Of a DNA stretch of 64,000 nucleotides, positions 22,928 through 36,205 are shown one piece after another. The stretch lies in assembly GCF_910592395.1 (NCBI RefSeq), contig NC_088326.1, forward strand, positions 5,463,001 through 5,527,000. The letters are read 5' to 3'. Made by a program: the position numbers and the translations under genes. Every line of letters begins with the position of its first letter. The stretch's first letter is position 1. The notes under the pieces are model-generated. The model was given only the letters and a program-made list of their open reading frames with translations. It did no database searches and had not been told where the DNA came from. The DNA comes from Lineus longissimus. Taxonomy: Eukaryota; Nemertea; Pilidiophora; Heteronemertea; Lineidae.

Positions 22928-24639
22928 TAATGTCTTCAGAACCCGATCAATCCCAGCAGTGAGGTCGAAAGCTTCCAAATGTTTGATACAATGCAGAGTG
23001 GTGTATTTAAGTGTGATGAATTGTGTTGAGCAAACAAATTGGTCTTATCGCCAAAGTGACACTGCTCGGTTTTCTTGACTGACCAAGACTGGTAATAAGA
23101 TGGCATGGCAGACTACTTTGGTCATTAAACTATTTAGGGATTATATCACACTGTAGTCATGACAATACAATTACCCATCGAATTGAAGAGGCGTCACCCC
23201 GAGAGACGCGAAAACTCCCCAGGCTTGTTACAAAATAGTTACCACCGTCGGCTGCCTACACAGAATATCATTGAAATCTCTACTGTGCACTAATATATCA
23301 AGAGCTGATAGGTATGTAACCCCTAGGGAATACATAAACACTGGCATATTATTCATGCTTGGTAGAAGACAAAGCAGAGCTATTTTAATACTTTTTACAA
23401 TTTTTGTTTTGTTTTGTGGCGGGGGGGGGGGGGGGGGGTCCACCTGTTATCTGTATATTACATTTGCTGCCATTGTTTAATGATGTAATACAAACATGAT
23501 ATCTACTTTCACCCGAGTCTCCGGAACGGTTTTACAAGAACAGTCATGTAAAGTTAACAGAATGACGGGCCATGCCTTTGGCTCTGAAACGGAAGTTGCT
23601 GTGGCAAGAAGACCAGTCCATTTCAAAATGCCGATTCCACATGTGCTCAGCATAAGTGCTTTCAAGAGCCCATGCTGACCTTGTCCTAAGTGGTACATGT
23701 CAATGCGTTAATGGCTCAAATGCGATTGCATACAGCCAACTGCTTTTAGACATTCTCCTCCATTTGGTATAGATTGAGAGGCGTTGTCGAGATGCACGCT
23801 TTAAGTGCTCTGCCGAGGAGTGCATTACTTGAACGCGTTATTTGAACGATCATTGGCGAATTTAGTAATTACGCCAATAGAACGCAGCATAATTACTGGA
23901 GAATAATTGCTTCTATTGAACGTTTTCTTCATTTACATTTTCAATTTTGATTGGTCGTTCTCGAATGGATATGCATTTTTTTTGCATTTAACTGGAAACG
24001 AATCGTGATATTGCTAATGAAAAAAAGATTTGGTTAGGATAATCAGTTGATGTTAATGATCCTTTGTCAATGTTAGAAAAGGGGGAGGGGCACGGGTAAT
24101 GATCATGTTAACATTTTACTTTAGATTTGAAAAAAAATCAACCATCCAGCCACGCCAGTACAATGTCATACTAATTCTTCTAAATTAGTAAGGGTCTGGA
24201 TATGATCCTCAAAGGCTGGTCAGGCTAAAAATTCATGAAACCATGACTATGAACACACTTGTCCAACTATTTCTCGGATTTTAGAGGGGTGTAAAGCACT
24301 TCTTATGCCCCTCAAATTTAGTGGAAATACAAAAATACGTCCGGGTAAATTAGATACTTTTGGCAAGTTCAAAATTCACGCCTGTGTTACGTATCCCTAT
24401 CGATTTTACGTATGACATATTCACATCCTGCACAATGTTGATGGGTGAAATGAAAATGATTCTTTCTTGTTACTCCTGAATCAAATATCATTTACTTGGT
24501 AATTACTGTGAAAACACTATAAGTATGTACGATACGGATACGTAATACGGGCTTGAATTTTGAACTTTCCGAAAATCTCTAATTACCGAAATTTAGGACA
24601 ATTTTTTTCATTAAACTGGTGTAGATGTTTTAAATGTTT
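22928..24639. other. Region without a recognisable gene; poly-G tract
   Basis: A run of 18 G lies at 23421-23438; reading frames through it on either strand are low-complexity. Nothing else is identified. Confidence 0.55.
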
Positions 24640-24815
24640 ATGTCCTAATATAGAACGTCCGGGGAACAAATGATTCTATTATGAGCTTTTAAACAGCCAT
24701 GGCCTCTTAAACCATATTCCATAATCCGTCAGAATACGATACGCCGGAGGCTTTTTCCCCGGTGGACATTTTCTACGTCTATTCACCGGCCTGAAGGCGA
24801 CGAACCAACTGCTCC
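24640..24815 (+). repeat. Dispersed repeat family D, copy 2
   Basis: See 21447-21645. Here the shared blocks are GTCCTAATATAGAA, AATGATTCTATTATGAGCTT, AAACCATATTCC, GGCTTTTTCCCCGGTGGACA and TTCACCGGCC. Confidence 0.55.
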
Positions 24816-24984
24816 TGTGCATAAGCCAAGAAGGTTGCTGCTAGCACATTGCGTGATCATTACCTACGCTCGGGGCCTGAAAGCAGGCAAGGAATCCGAT
24901 TCCGCAGCACCATGCCGGCGAATTGAGAAAGCAGCTCAATAAGACTTACGCTATTCTATTGCTTTCACAAACAGTATCCATGAA

Positions 24985-25030
24985 AACGGCAAGTACTACA
25001 CTCTCACTAGCTACACCACTGAGCTAAGAC
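24985..25030 (-). repeat. Box A-like tRNA 5' half, probably SINE remnant
   Basis: On the minus strand TAGCTCAGTGG (25017-25027) is an exact box A consensus, followed by GTGTAGCTAG. No box B lies at tRNA distance, so this is probably a decayed SINE head and not a gene. Confidence 0.35.
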
Positions 25031-27393
25031 AGAGCATATAGGAAGGTAGAGAAGTACAAACCGTTGGTAGTGCACAGGAGAGCCACATGTAGCAATATCC
25101 AGCTTCCAAACTGGATACCCTAGTGGATAGTGGATAGCCAATTTTAAGTTTTACTTTAGAAATGCAGGTAGGTCGTGTCAATTCCAACGTCATAACACCG
25201 GCTGTGCGATCATGAGTTTCTATGCAAAAACCAACGGCTTTTGTGTTCGATTCTTGTTCGATTCTCCACTCGATATCGTTCTGTTATGGTGTAGGCTGGC
25301 GCTGTTTTCTATGGCAATGTGCTGCCGGTGAGCGGTTGAGAACAGATCAGAGTGTAGTCAGCGTTGCTAGTCAGCGCGACGTGCTGTGAGGTTGATCTTA
25401 GTTACCTTGTATTTGTGTCTTTACGTGTTCTCTTCATGTTGAGCCAGTAGGGCAGGAATAATATAGGATTTACCACCACCCGTTCTCTGATTCTAGGACA
25501 CTGGTGAAGGATACCTCATGCATAAGACGAATTCTGTACGGTTTTCGACCAGTACGTCACAGGTCAGTGTCAAACATGATCCACGCTCTCAGTGTCATAA
25601 CCCAGTCTACCGCTATCACCATCGCTAAGCACAAAGTGTATATCAATTCTAGGCTAGGTAGCTTACAATAGCAATACTTCATTCTGTTCGAGCCTAAATT
25701 CACTAAAATTGACCCCCAACATCTTCCAAGCGCGCCATTTTTACTGACGACTTCAATTCCTTGCATGCACCCCAAACCAAAGGTCAGATAAATCACGATA
25801 ACATATGAAACGAACAAATACTACTTGCCTTTGATTCTATTTTTGAGTATTTTATGCTTGTTCAAAACTGACTTTCGTTCAGGTTAAAGCCGACGAAATT
25901 ACCCATCAGACCTATTCTCTGAAACAAGACAATATTTAAAAAACATATATTTCAATACAAACACCACCCAGGTAATTTTGTTAACCCATGACCACTCTGC
26001 AACATTTGAACCGAAACCCCTTCCAGATCGATCCTTGGTCGTTGCTACTGTGACACGCATACATTGTCTTACACTACACTTCTCATGGATTGCGGAGTTT
26101 TTGAGAAACGTATCCATTATCTTTCGCCTACCCGGTCCGCTGTTGTAATTTTGTTGATGTCCTTGAAATGATACCCGTGACCGAAGCGCAACGAGTGCTA
26201 AGCTTCTGAATTCTCTTCACGGTGTCCAGCCTTCGTAAACGTCATAGCGATGTTGCTATTGTAAAGTCTTCTGTATGACATTCTTGTGGTAACGTGTATC
26301 GTGAAGTACGTCCTAGGTTTCGTCACCGTCATTTGTCTTCGCCAGTATATGTTACATTCGTCTCGTTATTGGATGTTTATATGAATGTTAAAAAAGTTAT
26401 TGTCATGAAGAATCTATTTCTGCAACATTTGGTTCAAACCGCCACATTGCCACCACACTGCTGTTCCATCATTCATCAGCTGGTGTTTGGAGATCAATGG
26501 CTACTAATCGCAATATACGGTCGATTTTGTTTGCCATGGGCAGGCCGATGCGTTGTGTCTTTGTTGTAGGTGACGGGGAATTAAGCTGGAACTGCTACTC
26601 TCTTAGAACTACAGGTTTTGAGGTTCGAAAAAACATTTTTTTTCTGCCAACACAAATATGAACCCACTGGAGTTCTTTCTAGTGAAATGAACAATAGTGA
26701 GGTTTTTCACTGGGCCATAAAACCTTAAGGTGTTTTTGATATTCTTGAAAATCCTCTCGGTGGTGCATTATTTGAGTTGGCAGAAAAACAGTTGTTTTAA
26801 AAGCTTAAAAAATGTGAGTTTAGGCGGAATCGTTACATGCACATTTTGTAGTTTGAATTATTTCGTGTACAGAAGATACTCACGTAAACCAGTTCAAAGG
26901 CTCCTCCTCCATGACCATCAAGGACTTCTTGCCTTGAATCATGCCACTAAGGGGTACTCATTTCGTATTTACTCGAGGATCAGGAAAATAGACATGCAAG
27001 TATACAAATGCTATCTTGCAGTTGTCATGCATCCAAATTTGCTGAAGCCAGGTACTTATTTGTAATTGTCTACAGGACAGTAATGTTGAGATTTATATTG
27101 CGTAAGTCTTTAAGCAATAGGAACATTCAACCGGGCTTACACCATAGTTACATGTAATCAGACTTATGCTTATATCATGTTGACAAGACTATCCAGACCT
27201 GAGATGATTCAATTACAGAACTGTTCTCTTCTGAGGACAACTCTAATACTGATACTTCCCTACCAGATAGAAGCTAATTTATCGTTGAACTTTATCAATC
27301 GTACATGCCAAACGATTCCTTTGGTGTAATGTTCGCTAATATACACAGAGAAGGGATCTTCGGTATCCAGAGTGATGAAGAGCCGGCCAGAAA
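25031..27393. other. Region without a recognisable gene
   Basis: Several 70-110-codon frames on both strands (25557-25817 minus, 26730-27065 plus) have no recognisable domain. A GTGAGT on the minus strand near 26880 could be a donor, but no coding exon precedes it. Confidence 0.45.
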
Positions 27394-27666
27394 TCACTTA
27401 GGGTATTCACTCAGCTGTTCACGCATGGGGTTATGGTCTTGACATCCGTAAATGGCCGCGGTAATGGCTATGTCTCCAGGCAACGACTTACCATCAGTCA
27501 ACGAAAGGTACTTATACCACATGACTTGAAAGATTAGAGAAGACCGAGGGGACGTTTTAGTTTGAGAAGACTCATCGCACTCTGGCCTTGATGCAGCCTT
27601 TCTGCGCAGGACCAGACGTCTATACAAGTATTTGATGACATCGTCCTTGCTTGAATAGGCTGCCAT
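27394..27666 (-). CDS. Candidate first coding exon, function unknown
   Basis: On the minus strand an ATG in a strong Kozak-like setting (GGGCAATGGCAGCC) opens a 90-codon frame. After codon 58 a perfect splice donor GTAAGT (27486-27491) lies inside the frame, so the likely exon is 27492-27666. The protein starts MAAYSSKDDVIKYLYRRL and is rich in charged residues. I recognise no family. An upstream ATG (ATGAAATGGCAATCC) overlaps it in another frame. I found no matching next exon, so this remains a hypothesis. Confidence 0.25.
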   Translation of the reverse strand: MAAYSSKDDVIKYLYRRLVLRRKAASRPECDESSQTKTSPRSSLIFQVMWYKYLSLTDGKSLPGDIAITAAIYGCQDHNPMREQLSEYPK

Positions 27667-27991
27667 TGCCCTCGGATTGCCATTTCATTATTACACAACT
27701 TAATTTAAGGCTAGGGTTCACCTAAGATACATCTATTGTGCACTGGCAACAAAAAGATCTACAACTCATTAATCACAAAAGTGCACCTATTTATTTCAAT
27801 GTATGTTTTAGTTCCAATTTTTATCTTCCCATTCCGCAGAAAATCAATTTTGAATAGAGTTAATTAACTTTTAATTAGAGGTCATAATTAGAGTTTTGAA
27901 CAATTCTGCAGACTTAACGATGGGACATATCCGTTGCAGAGCTGGACTCTCACATCGAGGCATGGTACGTGCAGGTGCGAACCGTTTTCCC
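27667..27991. other. Region without a recognisable gene
   Basis: AT-rich. I see nothing supportable. Confidence 0.5.
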
Positions 27992-28105
27992 TTTAAAACG
28001 GTACTTTCTACATGCTCATAACTACTCCGATACGTAATCCGGGAGGAACGCTTTCAAAGCCAAATAGACCTATCCTAGCCTGTCAAACCATGACATTTTC
28101 GTTGT
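27992..28105 (+). repeat. Direct repeat, copy 1
   Basis: About 114 bp that recurs at 28406-28519 in the same orientation with few differences. Both contain TTTAAAACGGTACTTTCTAC, ATGCTCATAAC, ATCCGGGAGGAA and CCAAATAGACCTATCCTAGC. Confidence 0.9.
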
Positions 28106-28405
28106 TTCTAAAAAACCCATTCCCTTTAATTGGTATAAACAAATTGATGCCCTATAAATCCTCTATTTACAATTATCTGAATATTGCCTATTTCCGCCCA
28201 AATGTTTAAAAAAAGCGATCGTTAGCATCTGGAAGGCACAGATGGCTATATTGTACAAAAATAATTTTTTCAAATACATCCATCCCAAAAGAGAAAACTT
28301 GGAACAAAAAACTGAAAATATCGCGTGCCGACTGCCAGTTCAGCTTTCTTATTGTTATTCACTTCAGGCCACGTACCTGTAATAAAGTTTTAAGCCTTTT
28401 TCCAT

Positions 28406-28519
28406 TTAAAACGGTACTTTCTACATGCTCATAACCTTTTCCGAGACGTTATCCGGGAGGAATGCTTTCAAAGCCAAATAGACCTATCCTAGCCTGTCAA
28501 ACCATGACATTTTCGTTGT
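28406..28519 (+). repeat. Direct repeat, copy 2
   Basis: See 27992-28105. The starts of the two copies are 414 bp apart. The 300 bp between them contain no recognisable gene. Neither copy has TG...CA ends, so a small LTR pair is unlikely; a local duplication or two copies of a dispersed repeat is simpler. Confidence 0.9.
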
Positions 28520-31500
28520 ACGTTATGCATGATCATTTCAGGGTTTGGGGGTCTGAGGTTAGGGGGTGATTTTTGACGGCTTTTAACCCGCGAGTCAGCT
28601 TTTTCACCACGACGGGTTGAATGGAGCCTGAAAACCACATGAGTGAGCCAAGTGGACTGAAACTTCATCATTTTCTTCATTTTAAACACACCTTATTCTC
28701 AATTTTAGAAAAATTATGTCTTAAATGGAAAATACCATTCAACTCGAATGGTGAGACCACGCATTAATCTCAAACTGAACTATTTTCGTGGACAACCGCG
28801 TGCTGATTGGTTTAATACAGGTGCGTGACCTTCATTCCCGCCACTGCCTGTTCGGATATTCTGTGGTCGTGGCCAATTGCAAACTAGTTCAATGGTCCTA
28901 TCTCGGACCGACCATAAAAGCCGAAAATTGCATTGAAATAAATTTTTGAAAAGAGTGTATCTGCGTGACGAAGGGAATAAATCTGCATATAAATGGTGTG
29001 AAGTAACCAAAGTGGATCGCCGGTTGTCAAAAGTGCTGGCTGCATGTGAACCCCAACCTTGAGGCCATCCAGTTACCCGAAAGTTTGTGACATGGCTAAA
29101 TGATATCATGATATTAAAAGATTAAGTTGACATAGATGTGTTTTTTCCCATAAGCAATGTTTAATGTACAGTGACGTCACAACCTGGAAGCTTTATACTG
29201 GCATAGAGAATATCCTTGAACATAATGTCCGCTTTTAAGAATGGCCTGGATGTGGTTAAATCTATAAAATCGATCACTCACCCTCATCATTCCTGGGTAC
29301 CTTCTATTCGGAACCGTGTACATATTGAGTTGGAACGTACAGTCTTGATGCACCCAAGTGGCCTAGATCTTGGATAATGTATGAGAAAGCACTGGGCATG
29401 TTTCGCAGCTCCATTTAAACGCGCGGAATCGCCATGACCCAAATGGAGAAGATTGAAAGGGTCCTGCCGGATTTCTGTCTGGAGGCTTCTGCAGGTCCGT
29501 GACCATAAATTACGATGACCAAATATTTATATAGAGATAGAGATTTTTCGGCGAAATGAAGAACTTCTATGGAGATTTTCGTTTTTTATTTTGCTGAAAA
29601 AAATCTACGCGGTGCATACTTATGTTGGCCGGAAAGTTTTTTAACCTTTAACATGTTTAAGACTTTATGTTTCGCCCTATGTAGCTTGATAGAGATTCAA
29701 CACTGGGGTAGAAATGTTTCTTGAAATAGGTGTCCGGGGAACGTGACTCTACATGCGTGCAATATGAGGTTTTTGGTCACCTAAAATCGTTGAAGATTAG
29801 ATCAGGACACGTTTCCATGGGGACACTGATTAGACTGTTTCATAATTTGCAACGTAATACTTATGGGCCGGCGACTGTCAGACATCACAGCGTTACGGCG
29901 GAAGATGACTGGGCTGGAAAACCACAATTCGATGCGGCCAAAATATCATCAAAATAGCTCAACCTTTGTGGACAGTAACTAGGGATAATACGTTAATTAA
30001 TTAATCGATCAAACACGCGAGATGTTTGCGTATGATCGTTTCTTATCGAATAGCTGTGTTGTCAATAAAGACACAAAAATGGCACACCCTCTTAAACGAA
30101 AACCATCGAACGTCGCGGATTGAAGGACCATCGAAAGTCGCGGGATCAAGTCCCGTCATATACCAACCAAAGCAAAACACTGGGTTCTCCTATCCATGCA
30201 TGACTAGATATCGCGATAAGAAAAGAATTAGTTAAAAAACCGCGTAATGTTCCTGATTCATCCTGGATATTGGCTTATTTTTGACGTCACTGCACCTATT
30301 TGCATAAACTGTGCCTCGAGTTTACAATGCACGCGGGTCTCGTCAATCTATTTTGAGAATTCAGCTGGTAGATTTGACTCGTTAGTTTGCATCATGTCAG
30401 CAAGGAAGCAATGTCAGCATGTGCGCGAACAAATCGGTCCCTGATGCCGACATCCAATATCAGTACATTTATTTACCAAAAATCATCCCCTTTTGGTATC
30501 TACCAGCAAAGTTATCACAAATTATGATATGTGTAGGCATGATTACGATCAGTCTCCGATAGTCACCATGACCTCACGACAAACGGCGAAATCGTCGTTG
30601 CAATGAAAATCTTCAAACAAAAGATAGATGGGGACATGTAAGCCTCGGAGGTTGAACGATTCCACCGGCCAAGGCCATCGCGAGCTCAGGGTCATTCCGT
30701 GACCAAGGTGGACAGTTCGTCATGGAAATGTCGCGGTTAGTTTTATCACGGACCTATAGTCTGTATAGTAACGGTTAGGTCAACGAGGTCGTATTGGCTT
30801 CCGAATCTCGCGCACTTATTTCGCCGCGGGACCCAAACGAGATTGTCTCGTCTGAAACAGAAACTACATCTTGTTTTATTATTAAAACGCCAGTGTTCGA
30901 TTGATAGACAGATTTCCTGAGCATCTCCAAAAAGAACCCTGGTTTTAGGTTAACTCGTCATATACAATGTATGTAATCTTGTTAATTTACTGAAAATCAT
31001 TACATTTTGTTTAAACATCTATTTATAAATGCTTTGTTGTATAACTAAGTCAATGCGTTTCAAATGATTAATCATGTTTTTTTTTGTTTTGGCTCAAAAA
31101 AAGATTTCTCACCTAAATGCTGCATTTTGATTTCCTTATACATTTTCGGGGAAATTGATTATCTAACTTGCACCCGAATAAACGTCTCGTCAATTGTATT
31201 CATCCCGTAATCAACTTTTACAGTAATCAATATTGTATGCTTTTTTATCACACTGCGTTTGCGGGTCTTCCACACAATTAACCCGATTGTCTCCTCTAAT
31301 TTTGTCTTTGAATCTTGTCAATAAGTGTTAATTGACCAATCAACATATTCTATAATCGCGTGTTATTTTGTGTGGGTATATTCGCCAATCAAAACCACTT
31401 TGGCTTGTTTTGGCAATCGTCAACCTAATAATTAACTTGCGATGATATAACCAAAACAGATCAACACTCAACAATATTTTTCTGAGCAGAATTCAATATT

Positions 31501-33025
31501 TGATAAATATATATATTTGTTTATTTCAAAGCTCATTCCACAAAAAAGCACGTCAATTAGTTAGTTTGAGTCTTTTAGTTCTGAGAGGTGTAGGAGACTA
31601 CACTTCTGCCAAGTGCCTCTTCCACAAATATTACATGAAGATTTGTGTTCCGGTGTAGACCTCTCTTTTTAAAACCCACTATACATTTTCAGTAGCGAAC
31701 ATGAGCTGCATATAGCACTTAAGGTAGCAGTTGTCGTAAGAAGAAAAAGTCGATTTGCGTTGATAAACTCCCCAAGGCCATGCCTTTGGCTTGTCAATTT
31801 CATTCAGTTTCATTCAATGCATTTGTTTTTTGAATTCGGCAAAAAATGATTGTTGCTTACTTCAGTATGAACTGCATACCAATAGTCATGATTATGTCGA
31901 ATCGCACCGCTCCATCCAGGCCATGTGTCGAAAGTTGAGTCAGCCATTTCAATTATTGACTTGAGATTACGAAAAGCGGATAGGTCAGTTTAGTTTTAAC
32001 TTCAAGCATATATCACTTTCGTCGACAATCTGAATTGATCGGTGTTGTCTGCGCGTGGTGTTCATGTGGCTGTACACCTCGGGTTAAATCAATAGGTCGA
32101 TAGTATTGATTAGATACGATCAATCAATCATTCATAAACATAACACACGTGGAAAGGTCTGTTCATAGAGCCTGGGGCGCGCAGTGGATGTGACAATGAA
32201 TGAATTGCCGAGATTGTGATTCGCAATTAAAACTATGCACCTCCGGCAACTTGGCTTTCGCGGAATCTGTCATCGAAGTTAACATTAAATCGATTATAAC
32301 AACAGAGTATCTTGTGATGGAGGGTTAGCAACTAAGAAGTCGGTTTTGTGTGCGTATGCGTATCATGACCGGGTATTATGCCTGTATGCATCGGAACATT
32401 TGTATTCATTTTTTTAAATTCTGGAACCTAGATTCGGATTCATAGCGATTCGTCTAATTTTTTGCGGCTTATAAGGTTAGGTTGTCTAGGGATAGAGGTT
32501 AATTTGACACTTGGTGCTATCATTATTAACATATCAGCTGCATGCATATGAGCTATATTGGATATCTTGTCTGGACAATAACCAACGCGTCATATAAATA
32601 TATTCTGCGTGTGGCTCTTGGGGTGGTTATAGCATTAGATTCCTTTTGAAAATCGTCCCCTTATCAGTTTGTGTATAGTGCTTGGACAATAATATGCACA
32701 CTGCTAAACTTGACACATTCGGTCATGTGATCATCTTGGAGTAATCTTTCCAACATATCGAGAGAGCAATCTGTCAGGCCCCACGCCAAACTTTGCCTAG
32801 CCCTTTGTTATGCTGGCATCGCCGATATGAGAGTTGCCCGAAGAGTATGGAACATTCACACCAGAAATACTTTAGTTATTTAACTTCAACCAAACGGGAC
32901 TTTCGTTCAGTAAATAACTTTTACCCTGGTCTAACAACTGACCAACATAATTGGTGTCTTAGACTAGATGTAAGTTGATATCATCGCAAACAGTTCGGGG
33001 TCATTTTAGACTAAGACATCGCTTA
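28520..33025. other. Long region without a recognisable gene
   Basis: About 4.5 kb. The open frames are short (the longest is 109 codons, 28780-29109 minus) and have no motif. A GTCGCGGGATCAAGTCCCGT stretch near 30136-30155 looks like a T-arm, but no tRNA body surrounds it. Confidence 0.55.
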
Positions 33026-33301
33026 TCAGCAGCTAGGGCCTGATGATTCATATGATAGCGAAACAGCCATCAGACCTACAGAAGTAACTGATTTATGGTT
33101 GTCCCAACTCCTCGTCAGTTGTGTGAATACATGTATATCATCCTTCTCGACCTTTCTGGTGATGTTTCGCCCTGAGCCAGACTGGAAATTGGTATCCAAC
33201 ATGGCCAGAGGAATATCGAACATTCTTCCTACCTCATGACGTGTAGAACCAGGCATAACTAACCGATTCGCCACATCCTCGATAAGCTCAAGGAATCGCA
33301 T
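33026..33301 (-). CDS. Candidate small ORF or exon, faintly death-domain-like
   Basis: A 91-codon ATG-to-TGA frame on the minus strand, with A at position -3. The order is an amphipathic helix (FLELIEDVANRL), a VGRMFDIPLAMLD stretch, a charged segment, then FTQLTRSWDNHKSVTSVGLM. This loosely follows the helix pattern of death-fold domains (LGI..., then ...W near the end). The resemblance is by eye only and key hydrophobic positions could be coincidence. No splice sites or neighbours support it. Confidence 0.2.
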   Translation of the reverse strand: MRFLELIEDVANRLVMPGSTRHEVGRMFDIPLAMLDTNFQSGSGRNITRKVEKDDIHVFTQLTRSWDNHKSVTSVGLMAVSLSYESSGPSC

Positions 33302-35289
33302 TGTTTGGCGAACCTTGTAAACAACCGCTGTCCTTGTTTATACTCCTGCACTGTTTTCCATAGTTTACCTGAAGAAAAGGTTCATCTGCCAACATATGAA
33401 TGATCATATAGCTGAGGCTAATGACTAGTGTTGGTTACAGAAGCATTGCTAATGGTAAATTTGATACTTTCGTTCCTAAGGTTTTACCTGGACTTGCGAT
33501 TTTCAATTCTCGTACTGTCCTCATTCCATACCGTGGTAATCACAAGAATAGAGATGCAGTGTGATTTTAACACAAACATCATAAGACCAGCCGATAAGAA
33601 GTCATGGTTGGTACGGTTTTGACCAACTAGCAAATGATATTAGCCATCAACGCGATAATGTTTCAAATGTTAGAAAAATCAAATTTTAGTCTGCCAGTTT
33701 TGCATACTGAATACGAAAGATAACACTGTAAAAGGCAATACACACGTCCTTAATTCAGACTTGGTGACATAGTTTTCGACATGGCCCATCGCAGACCTGT
33801 ATTTATCATAAAAAATCGGCAAAAAATGATTGTGTTAATAAGCTTGAAGCATATTTTTTTCTCGGTGTATTCAGGTAAATCTGGTGTAATTGTTCATTAT
33901 CTCCTACATGAGTGTATATTTGCAATAGGAGCTTGTGCATTGAGGAATACTGTCGGAATGGACTTGTCTTGTTTGTGGTTGTGGCGCTCCATGTTTACAT
34001 GCCCACCTCTCCGCACCAGATGCAGAACCCAACATAAACTACTGCCGCAATTAAATGCACTTTCTCGGAAGGAATGCTCTCGCACCTGAAAGCTCGAGGC
34101 AAGAAGAGAACACTTTACTTATGCCATGAAGCCCAAAAGGTCACTTCCTGAATTATAATACTTGCCTAGTATTCTAAAGCACTCAAATTCGACCCTTCTT
34201 ACGCGTCATTGATATTGTATGCGGTTTCTTTTTGAACACACAACTAACAGGCTCCTATCAAACAATATAGCTGTTCTTCATTCAATTCAACAATTTTGCA
34301 ACCCATTTCAAGATATGTTATTCAGCTAAACATTGTACGTTTGTGCCATCTGAGGGTTAACCATGGGCGTCACCATCTAGACCGAAACTTGAAATCCTAA
34401 AGCAAATTTTAATAGAACTCCTTCAAAATGAAGGGAATGCTAATATCAGGGATGGGAGTATGTTACCAGGAAAACACACAATTGTCTTCCACCCTTGATT
34501 TGGCATTCACCTCGTCTGAAAGGAGTCCTAATTGCTTTACAATTTCCAAGTTCCATCCAAAATGGTGGTGCTCATGCTCGACCCCAAAGATATACAAATT
34601 TTGGTGGGAATTCTGTTGGTCACCCATCTAATTATGTAGCCATTATAAGCAATTTATTATTATTTGCAATATTCTCAATCGCATTGTTCGTTTTGTGTAT
34701 TCGCATCGCACACCGAATTGCGCGGGAATACCATAGGGAAATGATACATTCTGACATCGCTGCATGCATGTCATATCCAACGTACATCATGCAATGCGAA
34801 TGACCCAAGGGACCACAATCCTATACAATCACAAGCATAATTATATTAGGGGGTAAAAGCGTTTAAGGCAGAAAGCAGTGAGTGTGCAGCACTAGAATAT
34901 TTAATCAGAGAAGAAATTTGTCATAGTAACGATACATTTGCAGCGGTCTTTCCTTAAATGATAACTAATACTACACGTATGCTCTCCGCCGTGAAAGTCT
35001 TTAAGAATGTTACCAACTTTCGTCAATATTCGGCATTCATCCAGCCAACACTAAGTATTATTTTCACAACTGACGACGCCACAGCGTCTGTGTAAACAAG
35101 GTTATTCGAAAGCTTTCTCCCAGCTGTTTGGTCCGTGGTGTGTCTATGGGGCTGCTTGGTATCGGGAAGTCACGGTTCCTCAATTATTTGAAGCCCACGA
35201 ATAAATACGAGATGTCAATTTAAATGTGCTTCTGTTCATACGGAACTGAGATGAATCATTGGTTCCCGAAGTGTCTGTGCTGTTTTATT
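33302..35289. other. Region without a recognisable gene
   Basis: Plus-strand frames at 33781-34089 and 34495-34803 have no recognised motif. Nothing else is identified. Confidence 0.5.
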
Positions 35290-35360
35290 TGTGTCCTTGA
35301 GCAAGTCACCTAACCCTCCATTGCTTCTTTTGACCAAGGTGACTCGGCACCAGGCAGGAA
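35290..35360 (+). repeat. SINE body fragment
   Basis: GTGTCCTTGAGCAAGTCACC followed by TAACCCTCCATTGCTTC closely resembles the conserved stretch that follows the tRNA head in widespread animal SINEs (CCTTGGGCAAG-type motif). No box A/B head is seen immediately upstream, so the copy is 5' truncated or diverged. Recognition is from memory of the motif, not a search. Confidence 0.55.
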
Positions 35361-36205
35361 GAAACGTTCAATGAATATGCAAGTGCCATCAATTTCGTCC
35401 CAATATGTCTTGACCCCACACTAGTGTAGTGTACCTGACAAACTTGGCCAACCAGAACACTTCTTAAAACGAATGTTTACATTATGTACTTGACATAATT
35501 GATTCACAGTTGCAATCTTCAGCAGCACAGATTTTCTTCAATTCTCGACCCATTCACACTTCAAATAGTAAATAAAGCAAGGCTGTAGGAAACATGTCTT
35601 TTATTTGTAGTGCCCACTAGCTATTTTCTTATAAATGTATTCACGCAATTTAGAATAGTCAGAAGGGCGAGGTTAATGTAACCTTTGGTACATGTATCTC
35701 CAAGATGCGATATATGAACCTAAGACGCAGGAGGACATTCAATGACGTCAGTACCGTCGCCCCAGCAGTTCCTGATCCTCGTTGCTTGGCCCTCGGGACT
35801 GAATAATCGCATTACACAGAATGATCATTGGATATATGGAGTAGCATCAATCTTTCCCAACTCATAAATTGTATCCTGACAGCGTCTCGATCGATGAGGT
35901 TCATCTTGCGTGTGTATTGTGCTAGATGCATCCAGTTGCAGTGAGGTACGCGGTGAAAATAAAATACCGTCTTATCTCTTATGCATACTCACACGAAATC
36001 ATTTTAATCTTAATGAAGCACCCGGCTTTTTAGGCGGGAACAATCTTTGTTTAGCTCGGAGTGTTTTATTTAGACTTGATATTCCTGGGAGTGAATCGAG
36101 AAGACCAATCCAGCATTTCTTTTCCTTAGCTTGGAGGTCCAGTATCAGCAGTCGCCACGCTTTTTATTGCCGTGCAAAGTAGCAGACTCCTTATGAAATC
36201 CAATA
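35361..36205. other. Region without a recognisable gene
   Basis: Short frames only. I see nothing supportable. Confidence 0.5.

Noticed and set aside
26880-26980. Ankyrin-like repeat in the plus-strand frame
   Set aside because: Only a loose DHQGLLALNHATKG resemblance, without the TPLH core or a second repeat.
27992-28519. LTR pair of a small retrotransposon
   Set aside because: The copies lack TG...CA ends and no primer-binding or polypurine site lies inside the 300-bp spacer.
30120-30160. tRNA T-arm (CGGGATCAAGTCCCG)
   Set aside because: No D-arm, anticodon arm or acceptor strand at the right distance.
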